This document shows, piece by piece, positions 7,859 to 14,259 of a stretch of 22,588 nt of DNA; within the stretch, counting starts at the first letter, position 1, and each line of letters begins with the position of its first letter. Under the pieces are notes generated by a model, which did no database searches, was not told where the DNA came from, and saw nothing but the letters and a program-made list of their open reading frames with translations. Source of the stretch: Verrucomicrobiota bacterium (GTDB lineage Bacteria > Verrucomicrobiota > Verrucomicrobiia > Limisphaerales > SXQI01); assembly GCA_008933045.1 (NCBI GenBank), contig WBXJ01000011.1:1-22588 (forward strand). The letters run 5' to 3'. The position numbers and the translations under genes are program-made.

Positions 7859-9304
7859 TCAGAAATTTGGGGGGGAGAATTCTCGGAAAGCCGTCAAGTG
7901 AGTGGCACTGCGAACGTAAAGCGTATTGTCAACGAGAGCCGGGGTCGCGTGGATGGTTTCTTGCAAATCAATTTGCGTGAGGATTTTGAATTGGGCTCCA
8001 GCGGCCATGATGGTGATTCGGCCTCGATCCGAGATGAGGTAAATCTTGCCGTCGGCTGCGATAGGTGAAGCGAGATAATCGCCCGCCGCGTTGAGTCGTT
8101 CATCTTGAAACAATACGTTGCCTGTCGTGGAATCGTAAGCCGAGGCGAGTCCGCCGTTTTTAACCGTATAAACTTGGTTCGAGTAATAAATTGGAGACGC
8201 AACATAGGGTAGGCTACGGGTGCTTCGCCACGCGAGGTGCGAGGTAGTAATATCCCCTTCCCCATCAGGTTTCAGGGCGATGAGGGCGTTGCCTGCTTTC
8301 AAAAACATTTCTGCCATGTTTTTCCATTCGACAGCCGTCACGAAACCATCCTTATTGAGATCGACTTGCGTGAACCGTTCACGCACTGGGCCAGGGTCCA
8401 TTTCGCTGAGCGTTAATCGACCATCCACATCACGGTCGTGCGCTTTTGCGTATTCATCCCAATCGGGCATGGTGATGCGTGCGCCCTCATCGCCACCAAC
8501 ATTCCAACTCGCGGAGAAGAGCATCAACTCGCTGGCGGTGGGTGAACTGCACGCGACGCGAGATGTGCCGCTGAAGCTCCAACGCTCGCTGCCATCGCTT
8601 AAGTTATAGGATTTAAGCCAAATTGAACCCGGCACAATCAGTTCGTCGATCCCGCCATGAACCCAAACGTAGGGAGTGGCAAAACTGCGACGAAACTCCG
8701 GCCGCTCACGTCTCCAGATCGTGTCGCCATTCCTCGTGTTGAGCGCGATAAGAAATGAACCGGTATCTTGATCGCAAACTTGCACCAGCATTTTACCCCT
8801 GACGATGGGTGAAGCGGAGGCCCCAAACTCCACAACGGGTGGTGGTAGTGGTTTTCGCCAAATTTCGTGACCTTTAAAATCATAGGCGAGCAGACCAAAG
8901 GAGCCGAAATAAACATACACTCGTTCACCATCTGTCGCGGGGGAAGCAGTTGCTGGGCTGCCGAGTGTGTGTGTCGGTTCTAATTTTTCCACCGGAGCTG
9001 CGTTACGCCAGACTTCCTTCCCATCTTCGCGATTCAGGCAAACGGTCCAAAGCCGGTTGGACTGATGGGTTGTGAGAAAAAGGAGACCTCCAGAGATACA
9101 GGGTGACGAATTACCTGCGCCAACCTCCACTCGCCAGAGTTGGTTAGTACCATTGCCAAAAACAAGCGGGCCGGAACCGAGGGCCGTTGCAGTGCCTCCC
9201 GGGCCACGAAATTGAGGCCACGTTGGATCAACTGCCAAGGTGTTGAGGGTGGATGAAGCCCAACAAACCAGACTCAACATGAGCAGAGTGAAAAACGATG
9301 GCAT
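7859..9304 (-). CDS. Secreted PQQ-type beta-propeller protein with inserted EF-hand pair
   Basis: The 481-residue product has a signal peptide (hydrophobic 4-20, likely cut near 24) and then the WPQFRGPGG opening common in PVC propeller proteins. Several PQQ/BamB-type blades follow, each with a strand such as LNREDGKEVWRN, DFKGHEIWRKPL, LNTRNGDTIWRRE or YNLSDGSERWSF. Between blades lie two canonical 12-residue calcium loops: D290-R-D-V-D-G to E301, and D315-L-N-K-D-G to E326. The C-terminal blades then resume (AYDSTTGNVLFQDERL, LISDRGRITI). It shows no quinoprotein dehydrogenase catalytic signature that I can identify, so it is more likely a binding or scaffold protein than an enzyme. It lies 99 bases after the pseudouridine synthase gene. 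Confidence 0.85.
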   Translation of the reverse strand: MPSFFTLLMLSLVCWASSTLNTLAVDPTWPQFRGPGGTATALGSGPLVFGNGTNQLWRVEVGAGNSSPCISGGLLFLTTHQSNRLWTVCLNREDGKEVWRNAAPVEKLEPTHTLGSPATASPATDGERVYVYFGSFGLLAYDFKGHEIWRKPLPPPVVEFGASASPIVRGKMLVQVCDQDTGSFLIALNTRNGDTIWRRERPEFRRSFATPYVWVHGGIDELIVPGSIWLKSYNLSDGSERWSFSGTSRVACSSPTASELMLFSASWNVGGDEGARITMPDWDEYAKAHDRDVDGRLTLSEMDPGPVRERFTQVDLNKDGFVTAVEWKNMAEMFLKAGNALIALKPDGEGDITTSHLAWRSTRSLPYVASPIYYSNQVYTVKNGGLASAYDSTTGNVLFQDERLNAAGDYLASPIAADGKIYLISDRGRITIMAAGAQFKILTQIDLQETIHATPALVDNTLYVRSATHLTAFREFSPPNF

Positions 9305-9403
9305 ATGATGGATTGAAATCCTCGAGAGTAAAACGGCTTAGATTATTCCCAGTATGCTAGCGTGTAGCAGGAAAGTTCCAAGAAATATGGAGCACAATGG
9401 CGA

Positions 9404-10189
9404 TCAAACGAGAGATGGAGTGATCGAAAGTTTCACTGGTTTTACATGCGCAATCTGAAGCACCGGTTCTCCTGCTAAAAACCCAGAGAAAGCGGTGTCT
9501 GGGTCAGCTCGAAAACTATACGCTCGTCCTTGCCAAACAAACTTCAATAGCTCGGCATGGAGGGCTTGGTTAGGTAGGATCAACCGACCCCAATCCGCCG
9601 ATGTCAACCGGTCGTAGATGAAATCTAGATAAAATCGTTCCTCTAATCCGTAGAGTTTATCGCCCACAATCGGATGTCCGATATGCCCTAAATGGATACG
9701 TATTTGATGCTTTCGACCGGTTGCAGGTCGCACACGTAATAAGGCAAATGCTCCCTCAGAACGTTCAAAGCGTCGCTCGACTACATACTCCGTCTGGGAG
9801 GCGGCCCCATCCGCTCTGACGCAGTCTCGAATCGTGACTTCGCTTTTTTCATCAGATCCAAGCGCGGCATCGATCAGGCCACAGTCGTCCACTGGGTGCC
9901 CGTAGACGATCGCCTGATATTCCTTCTCCACCCTTCTATCTTGAAAAAGGATCCGAAGTTGGCGGTTGGAAATATCGGTTTTAGCAACCAACACAAGACC
10001 CGTGGTCTCGCGGTCAATCCGGTTCACTAAGTGTGCGGGGTTTTCGTTTCCCAAGTGGAGTCGGATGCGACTGATCAAACTTGAGTACTCATCTCCCTTA
10101 GTTGGATGGCAGACCAAATCTGCGGGTTTGTTGACGACTAATAAATCCTGATCCTCAAAAAGAATGTCTAGGCGCGGATCAACTTTCAT
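9404..10189 (-). CDS. RluA-family pseudouridine synthase
   Basis: Isomerises uridine to pseudouridine in ribosomal or transfer RNA in the cytosol. The catalytic motif is HLVNRIDRETTGL with aspartate D59 (numbered from ATG 10189). Other family landmarks are LLVVNKPADLVCHPT near the N-terminus, LFQDRRVEKEYQAIVYG, and RPATGRKHQIRIHLGHIGHPIVGDKLYG. No S4 RNA-binding domain is seen, so the target (RluA/RluC/RluD/TruC-like) cannot be told. I chose ATG 10189 over the in-frame TTG at 10207 because GAGAGG lies 4 bases upstream of that ATG, the clearest Shine-Dalgarno in the window. The C-terminal 40 or so residues beyond the catalytic fold are not recognisable. It heads a minus-strand run and is divergent from the DUF6580 gene. 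Confidence 0.9.
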   Translation of the reverse strand: MKVDPRLDILFEDQDLLVVNKPADLVCHPTKGDEYSSLISRIRLHLGNENPAHLVNRIDRETTGLVLVAKTDISNRQLRILFQDRRVEKEYQAIVYGHPVDDCGLIDAALGSDEKSEVTIRDCVRADGAASQTEYVVERRFERSEGAFALLRVRPATGRKHQIRIHLGHIGHPIVGDKLYGLEERFYLDFIYDRLTSADWGRLILPNQALHAELLKFVWQGRAYSFRADPDTAFSGFLAGEPVLQIAHVKPVKLSITPSLV

Positions 10190-10294
10190 CGGGCCTCTCG
10201 TTTTCAAACCACATGGTGACCCACTCTTTATTCTGTGGAACTGAGGTTATACACTGACTTGTCATCAACTCGTTTTGACATACTCTGCAGGTCG

Positions 10295-10906
10295 TTGAAA
10301 GTTAAATGGAAAATTGTTCTACCCGCCGTGCTCATGGTTGTTTTTGCCATGACTCGTTGGCCCGGCGTGATGCCTTGGAACTTTAGTGCCGCTTACGGGC
10401 TCGCCTTCTGCGCTGGGCTTTACTTCTCGGGGCCCGCCCGCTGGATTCTGCCTCTGTTGACATTAGGGCTAACAGATGTGTTTCTAAACCTGCACTATGG
10501 CGAGTCCGTCATTAACGTCTACAGCTTGGTAAGCCTGACTACGTTCAGTGCAATTATTTGGCTCGGCACCAAATTTTCACCCCGCTGGCCTTGGATTATT
10601 CTCGCGCTCGGTGGAGTCGCTGGTGCATTTGTCTTTTATATCGTCACGAACACTATTTCTTGGCTGGCTGACCCCGCTTACGCCAAAACATTCGCGGGCT
10701 GGCTTCAAGCCATTACCTTTGGACGCCCGGGGTTCCCTGCGACTTGGGAATTCTTTCGGAACACGCTGATGAGTGGTGGTCTTTTTACGGCCCTTTTTTC
10801 GGCTGTGATGAAGCTCTCAGAACCTGTTGAGTCCAAGGAAACAGAGAGCGAAGACTCAGAAGAGGAAGTTCCGAACGGAAAACCCACCAGCGAACCGGCA
10901 AAATAA
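10295..10906 (+). CDS. DUF6580-family integral membrane protein
   Basis: A protein of about 203 residues with roughly six hydrophobic segments (for example KIVLPAVLMVVFAMTRW, AAYGLAFCAGLYFSG, ILPLLTLGLTDVFLNL, WIILALGGVAGAFVFYIVTN, GGLFTALFSAVMKL). The pattern of a TRW/NFSAA opening, a D in the third segment, a VTN...SWL element and a PGFPATWEFF stretch resembles the DUF6580 family, which looks like ECF-type substrate-binding subunits; function unknown. The C-terminus is a strongly acidic, cytosol-like tail with repeated Glu/Ser. I placed the start at TTG 10295 because it gives the family-like N-terminus; a GTG at 10235 would add 20 unusual residues and cannot be excluded. It lies 21 bases before the metallophosphoesterase gene, a likely operon. 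Confidence 0.7.
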   Translation: MKVKWKIVLPAVLMVVFAMTRWPGVMPWNFSAAYGLAFCAGLYFSGPARWILPLLTLGLTDVFLNLHYGESVINVYSLVSLTTFSAIIWLGTKFSPRWPWIILALGGVAGAFVFYIVTNTISWLADPAYAKTFAGWLQAITFGRPGFPATWEFFRNTLMSGGLFTALFSAVMKLSEPVESKETESEDSEEEVPNGKPTSEPAK

Positions 10907-10927
10907 AACCCACCGCTGCCCCTGCCT

Positions 10928-11416
10928 ATGGCAACTACGCCCCTCCCCCAGGTTCTCCGCATCGGCGTTATTTCAGATACCCATGGTTACCTCGATCCGA
11001 AGATCCCGCATTTGTTCGAGGGCGTCAGCCACATTCTCCACGCTGGTGATATCGGCGGATCCTCGATCATTCGTGAGTTAGAAAATGTTGCTCCAACCAC
11101 AGCCGTTGTTGGCAACACGGATGTCGGACTCAGTTTTAGCGAAACAGAGGTCATCATCCTCGGAGGCCTGACATTCTTCCTGCACCATATCGTAGATAGA
11201 TACCACCTCGATCGAACCTTGGAACACCGAATCAACCAAACGCAACCCCGTGTGTTGGTCTTTGGGCACACCCACCAACAGTGTTCTGAGGAGCTAAATG
11301 GTCGCCTGTTTTTTAACCCAGGTTACTCCGGTAGGCCAAAGTTCAATCAAGACCGCAGCGTGGCGATTCTGCACTGCAGCGGAACAAAAATTACTGCGGA
11401 GTTTTTATCGCTCTGA
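10928..11416 (+). CDS. YfcE/MJ0936-type metallophosphoesterase
   Basis: Small cytosolic phosphodiesterase-fold protein of 162 residues with the full calcineurin-like metal set: D17 and H19 in ISDTHG, D41 in HAGDIG, N63 in VGNTD, H86/H87 in FLHHI, and H114 and H116 in FGHTH. Homologues hydrolyse model phosphodiesters; the physiological substrate is generally unknown. The length matches the family. No Shine-Dalgarno is visible before ATG 10928; the leader is C-rich. The gene follows DUF6580 by 21 bases and its TGA stop (11414-11416) is one base from the stop of the convergent UvrA-like gene. Confidence 0.9.
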   Translation: MATTPLPQVLRIGVISDTHGYLDPKIPHLFEGVSHILHAGDIGGSSIIRELENVAPTTAVVGNTDVGLSFSETEVIILGGLTFFLHHIVDRYHLDRTLEHRINQTQPRVLVFGHTHQQCSEELNGRLFFNPGYSGRPKFNQDRSVAILHCSGTKITAEFLSL

Positions 11417-11417
11417 A

Positions 11418-12563
11418 TTAAGTCCGAGGAACGAGTTTATTCTTCGCGCCGAGGACTTCTTTTAAAAATTGTGCGGTATGTGATTTTTCCAATTCGGCGA
11501 TTTTCTCTGGGGATCCTTGGCCCATCAGCTTACCCCCCTCATCGCCTCCTTCCGGCCCCATATCGATGACCCAGTCTGCCTCAGCAATCAAATCTAGGTT
11601 ATGTTCGATGACGATTACGGTGTGCCCAGCATCAACCAAACGTTGAAGCACCTCCACCAGTCGCCGGACATCCGACAAATGGAGGCCGATTGTTGGTTCT
11701 TCGAGTAGGAATAAATTTTTCCGTAAAGCAGCAACCTTTCCATCCACGGTATCGCCTAGCCCAGTGAGCAAATGCGTGACTAACTTCATGCGCTGCGCTT
11801 CGCCTCCGCTCAAAGTGGGGCTGGTTTGTCCGAGTTTGATGTAATCGAGTCCAGTGTCCTGCAGTGCCACCAATGGCCGCCTGATCCTTGGAATTGCTTC
11901 AAAAAAAACAATCGCTTCTGCCACACTCAGATCCATAACTTGCGCGATGGTTTTTCCGCGATACTCAATGTCCAATGTTTCGGAATTAAACCTTAAACCA
12001 CGGCAGGACTCACACACCACTAATGCGGGCGGGAGAAAATTCATTTCCAGCTTGAGGGTACCCGCTCCTTCGCAAACGGTGCAGCGGCCTTGTGAACTGT
12101 TGAAAGAAAAACGCCCCGCAGAATACCCACGCAGTCGGGCTTCTGGTGTCTGCGCATAAAGGTCACGGATAAGGTCAAAAAATCCGACGTAAGTTGCAGG
12201 CGTCGAACGCAACGTCCGCCCAATCGGCGACTGGTCAACAGCGTGTACCATTTTCAAGGACTCGGCCCCCGTAACATGAGTCAATCCAGCAGGTTTTCTC
12301 GCTGACCTTTTTGCAAGTGCTGCTTGAACAGCGGGAAGCAAACATTCCCTAATCAGGGAACTTTTTCCGGAACCGCTGACGCCGGTAATTGCGATAAACC
12401 GTTCCAACGGAAAGGCGATCGTTAGATCCTTCAAATTGTTAGCACGTGCGTGGTGTAGCGTGAGGATCGGTTGAATGGATTTCCCTCGACCTTTCAGCGT
12501 AACCGGTCGCCGTGTACCGCGCGTAGGGTATTGTTTGTCCTGTCCTAATAAGCGGCCCGTCAA
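11418..12563 (-). CDS. uvrA: UvrA-like protein, C-terminal half (second ABC ATPase)
   Basis: This 381-residue frame holds the second ATPase of a UvrA protein. Visible elements are Walker A GVSGSGKS (61-68), a UvrA zinc module with C161, C164, C184 and C187 around EMNFLPP, signature LSGGEAQR (251-258), and the closing VIVIEHNLDLIAEADWVIDMGPEGG. UvrA scans DNA for damage and loads UvrB in nucleotide excision repair. Two oddities: Walker B reads LFLLEEP, with Glu288 where Asp is normal, though the catalytic Glu289 is kept; and the stretch between signature and Walker B is longer than usual. The frame continues directly from the upstream half, separated only by TAG at 12582-12584. If it is made separately, the first possible start is TTG 12563, with no convincing ribosome site. 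It may be functional only by readthrough or re-initiation. Confidence 0.8.
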   Translation of the reverse strand: MTGRLLGQDKQYPTRGTRRPVTLKGRGKSIQPILTLHHARANNLKDLTIAFPLERFIAITGVSGSGKSSLIRECLLPAVQAALAKRSARKPAGLTHVTGAESLKMVHAVDQSPIGRTLRSTPATYVGFFDLIRDLYAQTPEARLRGYSAGRFSFNSSQGRCTVCEGAGTLKLEMNFLPPALVVCESCRGLRFNSETLDIEYRGKTIAQVMDLSVAEAIVFFEAIPRIRRPLVALQDTGLDYIKLGQTSPTLSGGEAQRMKLVTHLLTGLGDTVDGKVAALRKNLFLLEEPTIGLHLSDVRRLVEVLQRLVDAGHTVIVIEHNLDLIAEADWVIDMGPEGGDEGGKLMGQGSPEKIAELEKSHTAQFLKEVLGAKNKLVPRT

Positions 12564-12581
12564 CGATGCGGGGTTATCGAT

Positions 12582-12584
12582 CTA
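12582..12584 (-). other. In-frame amber codon interrupting uvrA
   Basis: The coding frame reads GTLQE, then TAG, then IDNPASLTGRLLG. The flanking residues align without any gap to the linker seen in intact UvrA proteins (GTPEE-I-x-x-NP-x-SLTG), so a single codon, expected to be Ile, Val or Leu, is replaced by TAG. No frameshift or missing bases are needed. TAG is also the natural stop of the gene at 14260-16614, so general amber recoding is unlikely. Confidence 0.85.
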
Positions 12585-14129
12585 CTCTTGCAAAGTTCCA
12601 GCGGCGACAACCTCCCCACCGAAGACTCCGGCCCCTGGTCCGAGATCGATGACGTGATCCGCTCGTCGCATCGTTTCCTCATCGTGCGCAACGACGATCA
12701 ACGAATTCCCTCGTTCCCTAAGAAGCCTTAACGCATGCAATAAATGTTGGTTATCACGAGAGTGGAGCCCGATCGTGGGTTCATCGAGGACATAAAGCAC
12801 ACCGCTCAGATTTGAACCAAGTTGTGCGGCTAGGCGAATGCGCTGAGCCTCTCCACCACTCAACGTGGGCACACTTCGACCCAGTTGAAGGTAGTGGAGA
12901 CCCACCTCACGAAGAAATTTCAACCGCTCACGAAGCTCGGGAAGGATGTCGCGTGCGATCTCCGCATCACGTCCTTGCAACTCAAGCGTGTTGAAAAAAA
13001 CTTCTGCTTCCGCGACGGAGGACTTGGCAAACCAATCCATTGTTGGCCACGACGACGAGCGACACATTTTTCCATCAGCATTCATCGGCAGTGGTAACCG
13101 CACGGCCCGTGCTTGTCGGTTCAAACGAGCTCCGCCGCAATCGGTGCAAACCTCGCGTTTGCCTTCTTGCCAAGAAAACCAGGACTCCTCAATCGCTTCG
13201 GCTCGTGCCCCACGTTCCACATCCGGCAAATAAAAAGTCTCACCGAACCCTCGACATTTTAGACACCAACCCTGAGAGGAGTTGTAACTAAACATCTTCG
13301 GATCAAGAAGCGGATAGGACTGTCCACATTCTGGACAGGCCCGAGCGGTCGAATGCACCGTTACTTTCCGATCATTACCCAGAGCTAACAGTGTGCCTTT
13401 TCCTAAATCCAATGTTTGATCAATGAGTTGCTGTGGTGACTTATTCGAGGTTTTAGAACTCTTTTGCTCCAAAACTCCAGTGACGATTTCGATATCGTGC
13501 TCACGGAAACGGTCCAACCGTAACTCCTTCGCCGTCGAAAACATTTTTCCATCGGCACGCACCTCATCATAACCATGTTTTGCGGCCCATGCTCCTATCT
13601 CAGTATGAAAACCCTTTCGATTTCTCACTACTGGAGCGAGTAACAGAAGGTCACCTCGTTGCTTTGTTTCTAGGAGAAGCTTTCGACCCAGAGCATCGCG
13701 ACTTTGCCCTGCCACCGCCACTTGGCATTGAGGACAAAATTGAACACCCAACTTTGAAAAAAGAAGGCGAAGAAAATGATGAATCTCAGTGACCGTCGCC
13801 ACCGTGCTCTTTCCTCCCCCACGACTATTTCGCTGTTCGATGCTGACAGTAGGAGGAAGCCCCGTGATCAAATCTACCTCTGGCCGTGAAAGTTGTTCGA
13901 CGAATTGACGAGCGTAAGCGTTCATCGCATCCAAAAATCGCCGCTGACCTTCTGCAAAAATCAAATCGAACGCCAAACTACTTTTGCCAGACCCACTCAC
14001 TCCAGTGATCACCACAAATTTTCCGCGAGGAATAGTCAACGACAGGTTTTTTAGGTTGTGTACCCGAGCACCGTAGATACCAATCACTGCCGGATCATCC
14101 GATGGAATATCCACTTCCTTAAAATTCAT
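12582..14129 (-). CDS. uvrA: UvrA-like protein, N-terminal half (first ABC ATPase and UvrB-binding domain)
   Basis: The 515-residue product has Walker A GVSGSGKS (43-50), the UvrA block RFLDAMNAYARQFVEQL, and CPQC (132-135). A UvrB-binding-domain-like region follows at about 140-215 (APVVRNRKGFHTEIGAWAAKHGYDEVRADG). The zinc cysteines are C265/C268/C289/C292, then C328/C331, signature LSGGEAQR (423-430) and an intact Walker B VLYVLDEPTIGLH. Only about 35 residues separate C292 from C328, where typical UvrA has well over 100, so most of the insertion domain that contacts DNA is missing. A GGGKST stretch (104-109) is also unusual. It may be a divergent paralogue rather than the housekeeping repair protein. 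AGGG precedes ATG 14129 by about 9 bases, a weak ribosome site. The frame ends at the amber described separately. Confidence 0.85.
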   Translation of the reverse strand: MNFKEVDIPSDDPAVIGIYGARVHNLKNLSLTIPRGKFVVITGVSGSGKSSLAFDLIFAEGQRRFLDAMNAYARQFVEQLSRPEVDLITGLPPTVSIEQRNSRGGGKSTVATVTEIHHFLRLLFSKLGVQFCPQCQVAVAGQSRDALGRKLLLETKQRGDLLLLAPVVRNRKGFHTEIGAWAAKHGYDEVRADGKMFSTAKELRLDRFREHDIEIVTGVLEQKSSKTSNKSPQQLIDQTLDLGKGTLLALGNDRKVTVHSTARACPECGQSYPLLDPKMFSYNSSQGWCLKCRGFGETFYLPDVERGARAEAIEESWFSWQEGKREVCTDCGGARLNRQARAVRLPLPMNADGKMCRSSSWPTMDWFAKSSVAEAEVFFNTLELQGRDAEIARDILPELRERLKFLREVGLHYLQLGRSVPTLSGGEAQRIRLAAQLGSNLSGVLYVLDEPTIGLHSRDNQHLLHALRLLRERGNSLIVVAHDEETMRRADHVIDLGPGAGVFGGEVVAAGTLQE

Positions 14130-14186
14130 GAGCCATCCCTATCACGAAAGCGATTCTGTGCAAGCCATTGTATTCTTTGAACCAAT

Positions 14187-14204
14187 CGGGGAGTTGTCCC
14201 CCCG
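14187..14204. repeat. Small GC-rich inverted repeat in the divergent uvrA / 14260 intergenic region
   Basis: CGGGG (14187-14191) pairs with CCCCG (14200-14204) across an 8-base loop, roughly midway in the 130-base region between two divergent starts (14129 and 14260). It could be an operator or leader hairpin, but five base pairs are expected often by chance. I found no convincing -35/-10 pair in this region on either strand. Confidence 0.2.
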
Positions 14205-14259
14205 CGATTGCCACGGTTAATCCTCGCCAGATTTTGTGTGTTCGTTCTAATTTGAAGGG

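Noticed and set aside
5134..10189. Five-gene minus-strand run as one functional operon
   Set aside because: Gaps range from 34 to 118 bases and the products (RNA modification, propeller, exonuclease, DMFase-like, ABM-fold) share no pathway; same-strand order alone is weak evidence.
10190..10207. TTG at 10207 as start of the RluA-family gene
   Set aside because: ATG 10189 has a GAGAGG ribosome site at suitable distance and yields the expected N-terminus.
10235..10294. GTG 10235 as start of the DUF6580 gene
   Set aside because: The extra 20 residues are not membrane-like or family-like. It is not excluded, only less likely.
12582..12584. Genome-wide reassignment of TAG as a sense codon
   Set aside because: TAG is the natural terminator of the 14260 gene, and no other internal TAG is seen in the supported genes.
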